This document shows, piece by piece, positions 48,738-58,172 of a stretch of DNA of 64,000 nt (position 1 is the stretch's first letter; each line of letters starts with the position of its first letter). This DNA is from G963662905 sp965230045 (GTDB lineage: Bacteria > Bacteroidota > Bacteroidia > Bacteroidales > WRLA01): positions 2,170,001-2,234,000 of the forward strand of contig OZ245940.1 in the NCBI GenBank assembly GCA_965230045.1, in the 5' to 3' direction. The notes beneath the pieces were generated by a model. The model was not told where the DNA came from. It ran no database searches and saw nothing but the letters and a program-made list of their open reading frames with translations. Both the position numbers and the translations under genes were made by a program.

Positions 48738-50201
48738 TCAGTCATGATACCGAAACGTCCAAACAAAGTCACAAGGCGGATTGTCCCTGAGCTTTTCCGG
48801 AATAAAAATCCGGATGCCATTGCCGGTTTTTTCCCATTTGAGTTTTTTCTTGTATCCCAATAAATGAATATCGCCTTTGTTTGCTTCAAATCCTTTAATA
48901 TCTATATGCCCGGGCATTGTTTTTTCGCCTTCACCGCAGAGGTAGAAAAGGTATTTGCTGTCGTCTTTTTGCGTCATGCAGATGTTGCCGGATTTGTAAG
49001 GAGGAAGGACTTTTGAGCCATAGATAGCTTCTCCGTTAATGTTTATCCATTTTCCATAAGCTTGCAGTAGTTTGTATGCGCCTTCCTGCCATTCCCCTTC
49101 GGGAGATGGGGCAATGTTCAGCAGCAGGTTTCCTCCTTTGGCTACAATGTCCACCAGCATTTGTATGGCTTCGCGCGGGTTCATGTATGTAGCATCGGGG
49201 GTGTAGGACCAGCCTCCGCCGGAAATGATACAGGATTCCCAGGGGTAGGGCAGGGGCTTTTCCGGTACGCGGTTTTCGGGTGTGAGGTAGTTTTGGTTTT
49301 TGCCATGCACGGCGCGGTCAACCACAATCAGTCCGGGCTGTTTTTTGCGGGCTTTTTCAACCAGTAAGTCCATTTTGATATCCTGGTTTACAATGCGGTT
49401 TTTCAAGTAGCCATTGTTGGTTTCCTCAACTTTTTTGGCATACCAGTCGCGGATTGTTTCTTTGCTTTCTTTGGCTACCCAGCCGCCATCAAGCCACAGG
49501 ATGTCAATCGGGCCGTAATCGCTGAGCAGCTCCAATATCTGATTATGTGTGAAATCGGTAAACTCCTGCCATTGTTCAGGATTGGCTTCGGGTTCGTAGT
49601 TTACATTGCGGTCGCGTGGTGGGTATTTTGGATCCCAGTAAAATGGGCTGTGCCAATCGGGTTTGGAAAAATACAGCCCGGCCCATAAACCTTCATTTCT
49701 GAAGGCGTTCATGATTTCCAGGGTGATATTGCTTTTTGGGTTGTTTGCAAAAGGCGATTTGCTTCCCGTAATTTTGTAGTCGGTGTATTTGCTGTCGAAC
49801 ATGCAAAAACCATCGTGGTGCTTGGTAGTGAAAACCACGTATTTCATGCCGGCTTCTTCAGCAGCTTTTGCCCAGCGGTAGGGGTCAAATTTTGTTGGAT
49901 TGAAAGTGGTGGCCAGATTTTCATATTCTTCCACATAGGTGTAGTAATCATCCGGATTGCTGCCTTTTTTGCGTTCGCACCAGCCGTATTCTTCCGGGCA
50001 AATCGACCAGGATTCCACAATGCCCCATTGGCTGTAAGGCCCCCAGTGCATCAATAAACCGAATTTTAAATCCTGCCATTGGGCAATTTTTGCTAATGTA
50101 AGGCTATCGCTTTCAGGAACATATCTGTTTTCTTCCTGGGCACTTAAAATGAGCGGTAATGAAAAAAGCAGCAACAGAAAACTGATTTTAATGGAGGGCA
50201 T
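48738..50201 (-). CDS. Alpha-L-fucosidase, GH29
   Basis: 487 residues with a signal peptide (ending L-S-A-Q) and the GH29 catalytic domain: F-G-L-L-M-H-W-G-P-Y-S, V-F-T-T-K-H-H-D-G-F-C-M-F, G-L-Y-F-S-K-P-D-W, and the nucleophile aspartate in D-I-L-W-L-D-G-G-W. It hydrolyses terminal alpha-L-fucose from glycans. The signal peptide places it in the periplasm or beyond. The acid/base residue is variable in this family and not assigned here. It is last in a leftward row after the DUF6340 lipoprotein, with only 12 bases between the genes. Confidence 0.92.
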   Translation of the reverse strand: MPSIKISFLLLLFSLPLILSAQEENRYVPESDSLTLAKIAQWQDLKFGLLMHWGPYSQWGIVESWSICPEEYGWCERKKGSNPDDYYTYVEEYENLATTFNPTKFDPYRWAKAAEEAGMKYVVFTTKHHDGFCMFDSKYTDYKITGSKSPFANNPKSNITLEIMNAFRNEGLWAGLYFSKPDWHSPFYWDPKYPPRDRNVNYEPEANPEQWQEFTDFTHNQILELLSDYGPIDILWLDGGWVAKESKETIRDWYAKKVEETNNGYLKNRIVNQDIKMDLLVEKARKKQPGLIVVDRAVHGKNQNYLTPENRVPEKPLPYPWESCIISGGGWSYTPDATYMNPREAIQMLVDIVAKGGNLLLNIAPSPEGEWQEGAYKLLQAYGKWININGEAIYGSKVLPPYKSGNICMTQKDDSKYLFYLCGEGEKTMPGHIDIKGFEANKGDIHLLGYKKKLKWEKTGNGIRIFIPEKLRDNPPCDFVWTFRYHD

Positions 50202-50213
50202 TGTGTTGGTTTT

Positions 50214-51227
50214 TTAATCAAAACGGTTAATTTGATAATCCAGTAATTTTTCGAGTTTCAGGCGTTCTTCTATAATCAGAAGATATTGTTTTGCGGCCTC
50301 TGAGGGTTTGAGCTCCAGGCTTTTCCTTAGCCATTCTTCAGCAGCAGTCAAACTACCGTTGTATTCGGCTACCATGGCCATATTGAAGCATGCTTTGGAA
50401 GCCATATTGGCGTTTTTTTCATTGGTGAGCTTCGTCCATTGCATTGCTGCTTCTTCCCAATTGCCTTTGTCCATGGCTTGTTCTGCTGTGGCAAATTCAT
50501 TTTTCAGGCTTGTATAATAAGCTCTTTGCACATTCAGCCAATAGGGGCTTATGTATTTGGCAAGTTTTTGACCGGCGGCATAGGCGGCATCATCATAAGC
50601 GACTCCCCGTGATGGCAATTGTTCCAGAATTTCGTTGCGGTTGTAACCGCTTGCATACCAGTATAATGTGTCCGTAATGCCTTTTCTGAGCAATACATCC
50701 CCGTCTTCAGTATCATAAAGGCGTACAGAAGCATGGACAATAATGCGCATTTCGCCAACTATATCATAATCAGTATAAAAAATATCAATAGCATCCTGTG
50801 CATCAATCGATTCCAAAACAAGGAGCATATCCGTTTGAATATCGCTGACAATCTGGTTTAATTGTTCTTTTTTGAATTTTTTTAAATGGGGAAAGGAGGA
50901 GGTTAGGGGTATTTTTAGTGTGTCTTCAATTAAGCCTAAAGCCGGGCTATCGTACAATATGCTTTTCATGCCTGTAACAAAAGCGCCGGGCAGAAGGGTG
51001 TCGATGCGGCTGTCATCTTTAAGGACTTTGTCCATAAATTTAAAATACCGTGTTTTTTTTCCGGGCTTGTTATGTTCCGCTATTGCGATGCTAAATTTAT
51101 TGTCGGGGGCTTTTACTTCTGCCGGAACCAATATTTCAAACTCTATTTTTCGTCCGGTGTAACATGAGTTAAAAAGGATTGCTATGGTGATGAGCAGAAA
51201 AGTTGTAGTATATTTTGTTTTGTTCAT
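50214..51227 (-). CDS. DUF6340-type lipoprotein with TPR-like C-terminus
   Basis: 337 residues from the ATG at 51227; the frame is open to 51269, overlapping the previous gene. A lipobox (F-N-S-C) follows the signal helix. The middle has a mixed alpha/beta region with conserved-looking D-G-D-V-L-L-R-K-G and R-G-V-A-Y-D-D-A-A-Y segments, and the last 100 residues carry about two TPR-like helix pairs (A-M-D-K-G-N-W-E-E-A-A-M-Q-W). This agrees with a Bacteroidota lipoprotein family (DUF6340) of unknown function. It lies in a leftward group with the TPR lipoprotein and the antiporter. Confidence 0.75.
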   Translation of the reverse strand: MNKTKYTTTFLLITIAILFNSCYTGRKIEFEILVPAEVKAPDNKFSIAIAEHNKPGKKTRYFKFMDKVLKDDSRIDTLLPGAFVTGMKSILYDSPALGLIEDTLKIPLTSSFPHLKKFKKEQLNQIVSDIQTDMLLVLESIDAQDAIDIFYTDYDIVGEMRIIVHASVRLYDTEDGDVLLRKGITDTLYWYASGYNRNEILEQLPSRGVAYDDAAYAAGQKLAKYISPYWLNVQRAYYTSLKNEFATAEQAMDKGNWEEAAMQWTKLTNEKNANMASKACFNMAMVAEYNGSLTAAEEWLRKSLELKPSEAAKQYLLIIEERLKLEKLLDYQINRFD

Positions 51228-51252
51228 AAAATTTAAAACAATTTTATTGGGC

Positions 51253-51894
51253 TTAGTTGGCTGCCTCATTACAAATTTTTAGTGCTTTATTGTTTAGAAA
51301 ATCGTTTTCAAAATTCAATTTTCGTGCCATATTCCAGTCGCGGCAGGCGTTTATTGTATCGTGTTCGGAGAGGTAGAGCATTCCGCGATTGTACCAGGCT
51401 TCGGCATAAAGGCTGTCAAGGGCAATGGCTTTGCTGAAGTCGAGCAAAGCTCCTGTGGTCTGCCTCAGTTCCTGGCGGTAAATGCCGCGCCAGTTATGTC
51501 CTTCGATATGTTCATCGTTAAGTTCAATAACCATATTAATGTCTTCCAGTGCGCCAAAAACATCCGAAAGCTGATATTTTAAGCGGGAACGTCCGTACCA
51601 TGCGCGCACATAGGAAGGGTTGAGCGACAGACTTCGGTCGAAATCAAGCAATGCGCCTTTTATATCGCTCAGTTCCATTTTTACCCATCCGCGATAGGCA
51701 AACACCCCGGCATTGCGCGTATGGAAGCGTGCCGCATAATTCAGGTCTTTCAAGGCTTCTTCGTATTGTCCGGCCAAATATTTCTGTTTTCCGCTGTGGT
51801 AAAACTGAATTTTGTCGAAATCACTTTTCCTGCCACAGGATATCATCGCCAATGACAACAGGATGAATAATATGCGCGTGCTTTTACTTGGCAT
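51253..51894 (-). CDS. TPR lipoprotein
   Basis: 213 residues from the ATG at 51894, which overlaps the antiporter stop by 11 bases. A lipobox (M-I-S-C-G) follows the signal helix. Four to five TPR units cover about 30-195 (A-G-Q-Y-E-E-A-L-K-D-L-N-Y-A-A, G-A-L-L-D-F-D-R-S-L-S-L-N-P, W-Y-N-R-G-M-L-Y). TPRs mediate protein contacts; the partner is unknown. It is translationally coupled to the antiporter gene, and the DUF6340 gene follows by 25 bases. Confidence 0.8.
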   Translation of the reverse strand: MPSKSTRILFILLSLAMISCGRKSDFDKIQFYHSGKQKYLAGQYEEALKDLNYAARFHTRNAGVFAYRGWVKMELSDIKGALLDFDRSLSLNPSYVRAWYGRSRLKYQLSDVFGALEDINMVIELNDEHIEGHNWRGIYRQELRQTTGALLDFSKAIALDSLYAEAWYNRGMLYLSEHDTINACRDWNMARKLNFENDFLNNKALKICNEAAN

Positions 51895-53911
51895 TTCCTT
51901 CGGCTCCAATGCAAAATACATTGGAATCTTCGTTTCTGAACAGATTAATAAAATCGCTTTTTTGTTCTTCGGAACCGAGGAAGAATAAAATATCGTTGCC
52001 CCGGATTTTTTCCGATTTATCGGGTGATGGCAAAACGCCGTTCTCCCGGCTAATGGCCAGGATGTTGATTTTATGCTGATCGATCAGGAGGATTTCATTG
52101 AGACTTTTGTTGATTAATGGGCTGTTTTCGCAAACATGCAGGCTGTGTACCTGTGTCAAGGGGGCTTGCACGCGCAGTCCTGCATCCACAGTGTCATAAA
52201 TCGACAGGTTGCGGAACATCTGGTAATTGTCATCGCGTATGGAGCCTACAAGATGTTCGATTTGATCATTGGGAATCATGAACTTATGCAGTACGCGCAC
52301 AAAGATTTCCACACTGGTTTCAAATTCTTCGGGAATAACTTCATCGGCGCCCAGCTGGTACAGTGGTTTCATATCGCTGAGGTAGCGCGCACGGATGATG
52401 ATATGCAGTTGCGGATTGAGCTGCCGGGCTGTTGCAGTGATGCGGCGTATGGCCTGTGGATGCGGTATGGTGACTACCATCACCAAAGCTTTTTTGATAT
52501 TGGAATGATCCAAAACAACAGTGTGCGTGGCATCGCCAAAATGGATGGGTTCGCCCTGGCTTTGTTCGTATTTCACGGTTTCGGGGTTCATTTCGATGAT
52601 TTCGTAAGGGATGCCTGCGGTGCGGGCTGCTGCTGCCACATTGCGGCCGTTTACACCATAACCGATAATAATCAAGTGGTTTTCTTTTTTGCTTTGACTG
52701 TCATCGGTGATTATCATGCCGTGTTTCCATTTGTCGGGCATGGGAAGTTTCAGGATGATATCTGCAATATTGCCGGCCCGTTTAATCAAAAACGGGGATG
52801 CTGCCATTGATAACACACTGACATTCAGGAAAAGCTGATAATTGTCCTGGCCCAGCAAGCCTTCGCTGAGGCCGAGTGCTGCCAAAATGAAGGAAAATTC
52901 ACCCACCTGAGATATCGTAATACCGGATTTGAGTGCAATACGTAAGGGGTATTTTAACAAAATAGCGGCAAAAGTTGCGATGATTGTTTTAAGAATAAGG
53001 ATGCTCAGCGTAATCAGCACAACCGAAAGCAGGTTATTTATGGTGTATTCCAGGTTGAGCAGCATTCCGATCGAAACAAAAAAGAAGCTTGTAAATACTG
53101 CCAGAAAGGGCAGGATATTTCCCAGCGCATGATGGCTGTAATCGGATTCGGAAATGATTATCCCGGCAATAAAAGCCCCCAGCGCCAATGATAAACCAAT
53201 ACTGGAAGTAAGCCAGGCTACTGCAAAGGCAATCAGGATGATGCTGAGGATAAACAGCTCATGGCTTTGCGTGCGCGCCACCTGATGCAGTGTTTTTGGA
53301 ACTGCCCAGCGGGCCAGGAAAATGATGCCGGCAATAAAAGCAACCACTTTCAATATTATAAAATATACGGGTGTGTCTGCCGCGCCATCTCCGCTTGATC
53401 CGGCAAGTATGGGAACCAGCATCATCATGGGGACGATCATAACATCCTGGAAAATAAGTGTTGCCAGCGAAATTTTGCCTCTTGGGCTATCTACTTCGCC
53501 GGTTTCCTGTATGATTTTCATCACGATGGCGGTACTCGAAAGGGCGACCAAAAAACCAATAAAAACAGACTCGTTCCAATTGTTGCCCATGCTATTGGCA
53601 ATCAGATAAAATACGCCAATTGTTATGATAACCTGCACGCTGCCGCCAATAAGGACCAGCCGCTTGATGCGTAGGAGTTTTTTGAGCGAAAACTCAATAC
53701 CAATGGAAAACAACAGGAGGATTACACCGATTTCCGCCAGTATTTCGATGTCGTGGGTATTGGTAATCAGGCCAAAACCGTAAGGACCGGTAAGTATTCC
53801 CGTAATCAATAATCCAATAATAACAGGAATACGGAATTTGTGTGCCAGAAGTGAAACAAACACAGAAACAGCGAAAATCAGTACAATGTCGTTGAGTATT
53901 GGAATCTCCAT
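51884..53911 (-). CDS. CPA2-family cation:proton antiporter with RCK domains
   Basis: 675 residues from the ATG at 53911; the frame runs open to 54109, but a -7-like box (bottom strand TAAATTTG, 53934-53927) 16 bases before 53911 supports the shorter form. Twelve to thirteen transmembrane helices (about 5-385) include the antiporter core F-S-I-G-I-E-F-S-L and A-L-S-S-T-A-I. An RCK_N (TrkA-N) domain (about 405-525, I-I-G-Y-G-V-N-G-R-N) and an RCK_C (TrkA-C) domain (about 575-660) follow, as in KefB/KefC. It exchanges K+ or Na+ for H+ under nucleotide control. No KefF/G-like gene is adjacent. Confidence 0.9.
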   Translation of the reverse strand: MEIPILNDIVLIFAVSVFVSLLAHKFRIPVIIGLLITGILTGPYGFGLITNTHDIEILAEIGVILLLFSIGIEFSLKKLLRIKRLVLIGGSVQVIITIGVFYLIANSMGNNWNESVFIGFLVALSSTAIVMKIIQETGEVDSPRGKISLATLIFQDVMIVPMMMLVPILAGSSGDGAADTPVYFIILKVVAFIAGIIFLARWAVPKTLHQVARTQSHELFILSIILIAFAVAWLTSSIGLSLALGAFIAGIIISESDYSHHALGNILPFLAVFTSFFFVSIGMLLNLEYTINNLLSVVLITLSILILKTIIATFAAILLKYPLRIALKSGITISQVGEFSFILAALGLSEGLLGQDNYQLFLNVSVLSMAASPFLIKRAGNIADIILKLPMPDKWKHGMIITDDSQSKKENHLIIIGYGVNGRNVAAAARTAGIPYEIIEMNPETVKYEQSQGEPIHFGDATHTVVLDHSNIKKALVMVVTIPHPQAIRRITATARQLNPQLHIIIRARYLSDMKPLYQLGADEVIPEEFETSVEIFVRVLHKFMIPNDQIEHLVGSIRDDNYQMFRNLSIYDTVDAGLRVQAPLTQVHSLHVCENSPLINKSLNEILLIDQHKINILAISRENGVLPSPDKSEKIRGNDILFFLGSEEQKSDFINLFRNEDSNVFCIGAEGNAK

Positions 53912-54095
53912 AGCAGTATTTTTTTTCAAATTTACGAATATTTTCCTGATAAGAAACGTCTTATTTGACGAGCTCCATGCTTGTAAAGCACAAATATGCC
54001 GGGCTTGTTCATCAACGGGTTCCGGAAAAACCGCACATCCACCGCAATGTTGAAAACCAATATAATTTTCTTCACAGCGGCGCATCAATTTAGCG

Positions 54096-54103
54096 TATTT
54101 TTG
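54096..54103 (+). promoter_or_regulatory. Promoter -7 box for the small acidic gene
   Basis: TATTTTTG, 19 bases before the ATG at 54123, fits TAnnTTTG. No -33 element is clear. Confidence 0.45.
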
Positions 54104-54122
54104 CAGCAAAATTTAGATCATT

Positions 54123-54416
54123 ATGTCCAAGAGAAGAAAGACTAAAAAACAAATCCGCCTTCTTTCACAGGCTGTTGTAAACGATTGTCTGTCGTATTTA
54201 GAAATGCATCCTGAACGTGATAATACAGAGGTTCTGGAGATTATCGATGATGTTCAGGAGCTGGAGCAGGAACTGGTAATGCGCATCAGCCATATTGATG
54301 GCGCAGAAAACCCAAAATTGGTGAAAGCCTACTTTAAGAAAATTGCCATCGACTTGCACGAAGGAATTAATGGCGCATTCACTGATCTCAGCGAGATTGT
54401 GAAGGAGAAGAAATAA
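54123..54416 (+). CDS. Conserved small helical protein of unknown function
   Basis: 97 residues: a basic start (M-S-K-R-R-K-T-K-K-Q), then helices with an acidic middle (E-V-L-E-I-I-D-D-V-Q-E-L-E-Q-E-L) and a basic/hydrophobic end. No domain is recognised. It resembles small hypothetical proteins found upstream of tig in other Bacteroidota, as I recall. It is divergent from the antiporter gene and 186 bases before tig, with its own promoter box, so it need not be in the tig operon. Confidence 0.65.
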   Translation: MSKRRKTKKQIRLLSQAVVNDCLSYLEMHPERDNTEVLEIIDDVQELEQELVMRISHIDGAENPKLVKAYFKKIAIDLHEGINGAFTDLSEIVKEKK

Positions 54417-54475
54417 ATTACGGGCTATTCCTTGAAATTTAAGCCTTTGAAGGATTTTCGGGTTTAAATAAATTG

Positions 54476-54483
54476 TATATTTG
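54476..54483 (+). promoter_or_regulatory. Promoter -7 box for tig
   Basis: TATATTTG fits TAnnTTTG and lies about 120 bases before the tig ATG. The leader between them has no recognised riboswitch. Confidence 0.45.
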
Positions 54484-54602
54484 CAGGCTCAAAATTCAGC
54501 CCTGCTGCAGTATTGTTGTTTTTGAAAAGCTGAAGCTGCAGTTGCTTGATTTTTAGATATTTGCAAATTAGAAATAGCATTATAACACAAAATTAATTTC
54601 GA

Positions 54603-56033
54603 ATGAAAGTTACACAAGAGAGTACAGGAGACCTTACTGCACGGATTATCCTCGATTTTACTGAAGAAGATTATGCACCACAGGTGACTAAAAAACTGAA
54701 AGAAATGGCCCGCAAAGCCAATATTCCCGGATTCCGTCAGGGAAAAGTGCCCGTAGGTGTAATTAGGAAAATGTATGGTCAGGGTGTACTTGCAGAAGAA
54801 GTAAACCAGCTGATCTCTGATAGTTTATACAAATATATCGCAGAAAATAAACTCCCGGTTCTCGGAAACCCCATTCCCGCCGATGATCATGAGCCGGTTG
54901 ATTTCGATGAGCAAAAAGATTTTCAAATGCGTTTCGATATTGGGGTCATGCCGGAACTGAACCTGGATTTTCTCGATGAAATGGAACCAAAGCATTATAC
55001 CATCGTTCCCGACGAAAAAATGATGGAAGGTTATGTGGAAGATGTGCGCAACCAATTCGAAGAAAAAGTAGATGTAGATGCCTATGAAGAAGGCTGCACC
55101 ATCGAAGGTGAATTCGTTGAACTGGATGCTGAAGGAAATGAAGCCGAAGGAGGTATCCGCACCAATGGGGCCGTCGCCTTAAAAGATATTACTGTCGAAG
55201 ATCAGAAAAAAGCTTTTGAAGGCCTGACAAAGGATGCAAGCATAGATTTTGTTCCGGCTGAAATTACCGAAGATGCCCATAAAGCCGTTCATTTTGTATT
55301 TGCTCAGCATGGTCAGGAAGATAAGATGGACTATAAATTCCGTTTCACCTGCCGCAATATTGTGAAACATACACCCGCTGAACTTAATGAAGAGCTATTT
55401 GAAAAAGCTTTCCCCGGCGAAGAAATTAAAACCGAAGAAGCTTTTATGGAGCGCCTGAAAGAAGAAGCTACCAAAGGTTTTGTGCCACAGGCCGATAATG
55501 TTTTCCTGAACGAAACAATGGAAACCATTATGGAAAAAGCCGATGTGAATCTGCCCGAGGATTTCCTGAAGCGCTGGGTAAAAACTGCCGAGCAGGACGA
55601 TAAAAAAGCTCAGGTGGATGAAAACTGGGAAGATTATCTGAAAACTTTCCGCTGGCAGGTGGTTATGGCAAAACTGGAATCTAAATTTGAAGACCTGCGC
55701 ATCACGGATGAAGATATGATCGAAGAAGTGAAGAAATTCTTCATTGCGCAGTATTTCCGCGGAATGCCGGAAGAACAGGTGAGGGCTCAGGATGCCATGC
55801 TTACACAAATGGCGCAAAATATGCTGAAAAACGAAAAAGAAGCCGAACAGATCCGTTCACAGGTGATGAACAACAAACTTACTGAGGTGTTTAAGCGTGA
55901 GCTGAAAATTCAGGAAGAAGAAATGCGCTTCGATGATTTTGTTGCAATGATGTCGCCGAAACAAGAAAGCAATGATGGCCCTGAAGACGCTGAAATCATT
56001 GAGGAAGTAAAAGACGAAACAGAAGAAAATTAA
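54603..56033 (+). CDS. tig: Trigger factor
   Basis: 476 residues. The ribosome-binding domain carries the expected G-F-R-Q-G-K signature in I-P-G-F-R-Q-G-K-V-P (about 40-49). The PPIase-like middle (about 150-250) is highly divergent from the FKBP fold, as in other Bacteroidota, and the long helical C-terminal arms are present (about 260-455). It ends with an acidic tail. Trigger factor binds near the ribosome exit tunnel and shields nascent chains. clpP starts 12 bases downstream and clpX follows, the usual order. Confidence 0.95.
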   Translation: MKVTQESTGDLTARIILDFTEEDYAPQVTKKLKEMARKANIPGFRQGKVPVGVIRKMYGQGVLAEEVNQLISDSLYKYIAENKLPVLGNPIPADDHEPVDFDEQKDFQMRFDIGVMPELNLDFLDEMEPKHYTIVPDEKMMEGYVEDVRNQFEEKVDVDAYEEGCTIEGEFVELDAEGNEAEGGIRTNGAVALKDITVEDQKKAFEGLTKDASIDFVPAEITEDAHKAVHFVFAQHGQEDKMDYKFRFTCRNIVKHTPAELNEELFEKAFPGEEIKTEEAFMERLKEEATKGFVPQADNVFLNETMETIMEKADVNLPEDFLKRWVKTAEQDDKKAQVDENWEDYLKTFRWQVVMAKLESKFEDLRITDEDMIEEVKKFFIAQYFRGMPEEQVRAQDAMLTQMAQNMLKNEKEAEQIRSQVMNNKLTEVFKRELKIQEEEMRFDDFVAMMSPKQESNDGPEDAEIIEEVKDETEEN

Positions 56034-56045
56034 AAATATTTTATA

Positions 56046-56735
56046 ATGGACTACGCAAAGGAATTCAGGAAATATGCGACCGGGCATCATGGCATTAGCA
56101 GCCTTACGCTCGACCGCTATAATTCAATGACATCAAATTATATTTCTCCAACAATTATTGAGGAGCGCCAGTTGAATGTTGCATCAATGGATGTGTTTTC
56201 GAGGCTGATGATGGACCGTATCATTTTCCTGGGCGTACCTATTGATGATTATGTAGCCAACATCATCCAGGCGCAGCTGCTGTTCCTCGAATCTGCTGAT
56301 TCGCGCAAGGATATACAGATTTATCTGAATACTCCGGGCGGTTCGGTTTATGCCGGACTGGGCATTTATGATACCATGCAGTATATCTCAGCCGATGTGG
56401 CTACAATTTGTACCGGAATGGCTGCCAGCATGGGTGCCGTGCTGCTTTGTGCCGGCGAAAAAGGAAAACGTACCGCGCTCAAGCATTCACGTGTCCTTAT
56501 CCACCAACCGATGGGCGGTGCGCAGGGCCAGGCTTCGGATATCGAAATCACAGCCCGCGAAATCCAGAAGCTCAAAAAAGAGCTCTATGATATCATCGCA
56601 CGTCACAGCGGACAGGATTATGACAAAATCTGGAAAGACTCCGACCGTGACTATTGGATGACTTCTGAAGAAGCCCGTGATTACGGCATGATTGATGAAG
56701 TGCTGGAACGCAATCCGAAGAATTTAAAGAAGTAA
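56046..56735 (+). CDS. clpP: ATP-dependent Clp protease proteolytic subunit
   Basis: 229 residues, with the catalytic triad S128 (G-M-A-A-S-M-G-A), H153 (L-I-H-Q-P) and D202 (D-R-D-Y-W-M-T). It forms the tetradecameric barrel that degrades substrates fed by ClpX. It is somewhat longer than the E. coli enzyme (207) owing to an extended N-terminus. It lies in the operon tig-clpP-clpX, with a hairpin terminator/attenuator between clpP and clpX. Confidence 0.97.
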   Translation: MDYAKEFRKYATGHHGISSLTLDRYNSMTSNYISPTIIEERQLNVASMDVFSRLMMDRIIFLGVPIDDYVANIIQAQLLFLESADSRKDIQIYLNTPGGSVYAGLGIYDTMQYISADVATICTGMAASMGAVLLCAGEKGKRTALKHSRVLIHQPMGGAQGQASDIEITAREIQKLKKELYDIIARHSGQDYDKIWKDSDRDYWMTSEEARDYGMIDEVLERNPKNLKK

Positions 56736-56746
56736 ACTATTTTAAT

Positions 56747-56770
56747 GCCCGGTCCCTGTGCCGGGTTTTT
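56747..56770 (+). terminator. Hairpin terminator or attenuator between clpP and clpX
   Basis: CCCGG (56748-56752) pairs with CCGGG (56761-56765), with an eight-base loop, followed directly by TTTTT. It lies 12 bases after the clpP stop and 18 bases before the clpX ATG, so it could reduce clpX expression relative to clpP. Confidence 0.65.
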
Positions 56771-56787
56771 CAAAAGGAGTACCGTTA

Positions 56788-58020
56788 ATGTCAAAAAAGA
56801 CCAAAGAATTTTGTTCTTTCTGCGGCAGGGGTCGCGATGAAGTGGATATGCTGATCTCCGGTTTGCATGCCCATATCTGTAACTTTTGTGTTGATCAGGC
56901 TGCTGCTATTGTTAAAGAAGAAGCCGGGCATAAAGGCAAATCAATGGGCTTGGGGGAAATACCGCGCCCAAAAGATATCAAGGAACATCTCGATCAATAT
57001 GTGATCGGGCAGGAGGAAGCCAAACGCATACTTTCTGTAGCGGTGTACAATCACTATAAACGTGTGGATCAGGAAGATTCTGCCGATGAAGTGGAAATCG
57101 AAAAGTCCAATATCCTGATTGTGGGCGAAACCGGCACAGGAAAAACCCTGATGGCACGCACCATTGCCAAAATGCTGCATGTGCCTTTCTGTATTGCCGA
57201 TGCTACAGTGATAACAGAAGCAGGATATGTGGGCGAAGATGTGGAAAGTATCCTTTCCCGTTTGCTACAGGCATGTGATTATGATGTAAAAGCCGCAGAA
57301 AGGGGTATCGTGTTCATTGATGAAATCGATAAAATCGCCCGCAAAAGCGATAACCCGAGTATTACACGTGATGTTTCCGGCGAAGGTGTGCAACAAGCTC
57401 TATTGAAACTTTTGGAAGGCGCTACCATCAATGTGCCTCCACAGGGCGGACGGAAGCACCCGGAACAAAAAATGATACAGGTCGATACTAAAAATATCCT
57501 GTTCATTGCAGGCGGTGCATTTGATGGAATCGATAAAAAAATCGCATCACGACTGCGCACAAACTCAATTGGTTATACCTACGATAAAGAAAGCGAGGAA
57601 ATTGACCGGAACAATATGCTGCAATATGTCGCTCCTCCCGATATCAAAAGTTTTGGACTGATCCCTGAAATCGTTGGCCGCCTGCCGGTGCTTACATATC
57701 TGAACCCACTCAAACCCGATGCGCTCCGCAGGATTTTAACCGAACCCAAAAATGCCATCGTGAAACAATTCATGAAATTGTTCGAAATGGATAAAATCAA
57801 GCTTACTATTGATGAGGATGTATTCGATTATATAGTAGCCAAATCGATTGATTATAAACTTGGTGCCAGAGGTTTACGCTCGCTTATGGAAGCGATTCTT
57901 GCCGATGCTATGTTTGATCTGCCCTCGGACAGGCGCATTAAAAAATTCCATGTGGACCTAAAATACGCGCAGGATAAACTGAAGAAAAAAGGCAGCAGTG
58001 TTTTAAAAGCGGCCTCTTGA
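56788..58020 (+). CDS. clpX: ATP-dependent Clp protease ATP-binding subunit
   Basis: 410 residues from the ATG at 56788. AAAGGAG nine bases upstream decides this start over the ATG at 56758, which lies inside the hairpin. A C4 zinc finger (C-S-F-C ... C-N-F-C) begins the protein, then the AAA+ module with Walker A G-E-T-G-T-G-K-T, Walker B F-I-D-E-I-D and sensor 2 G-A-R-G-L-R. ClpX unfolds tagged substrates and passes them to ClpP. A strong terminator follows. The long frame from 56758 would add ten residues with no supporting signal. Confidence 0.97.
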   Translation: MSKKTKEFCSFCGRGRDEVDMLISGLHAHICNFCVDQAAAIVKEEAGHKGKSMGLGEIPRPKDIKEHLDQYVIGQEEAKRILSVAVYNHYKRVDQEDSADEVEIEKSNILIVGETGTGKTLMARTIAKMLHVPFCIADATVITEAGYVGEDVESILSRLLQACDYDVKAAERGIVFIDEIDKIARKSDNPSITRDVSGEGVQQALLKLLEGATINVPPQGGRKHPEQKMIQVDTKNILFIAGGAFDGIDKKIASRLRTNSIGYTYDKESEEIDRNNMLQYVAPPDIKSFGLIPEIVGRLPVLTYLNPLKPDALRRILTEPKNAIVKQFMKLFEMDKIKLTIDEDVFDYIVAKSIDYKLGARGLRSLMEAILADAMFDLPSDRRIKKFHVDLKYAQDKLKKKGSSVLKAAS

Positions 58021-58040
58021 TCATTTTTAGATCAATAAAA

Positions 58041-58070
58041 AACGGGATGTACTTTGCATCCCGTTTTTTT
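58041..58070 (+). terminator. Intrinsic terminator after clpX
   Basis: AACGGGATG (58041-58049) and CATCCCGTT (58057-58065) pair perfectly over nine bases, with a seven-base loop and a T run to 58070. It ends the tig-clpP-clpX transcript. Confidence 0.95.
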
Positions 58071-58132
58071 ATCTGTGATATTTCGTTAATTCAATGGTTC
58101 TTGTTTAATCCGGATGCTTCCTTCATTTTGGT

Positions 58133-58172
58133 TTGTGTGCGCAATAGAATTTTTTGTGAATAATGCAGGCTA
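58133..58172 (+). repeat. Family A right-end remnant
   Basis: The terminal 40 bases resemble the right end of the 1-179 element (GCGCAATAGAATTTTTTGTGAATAATGCAGGC region; only the end is present). It directly abuts the family B left end at 58171. Confidence 0.55.
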
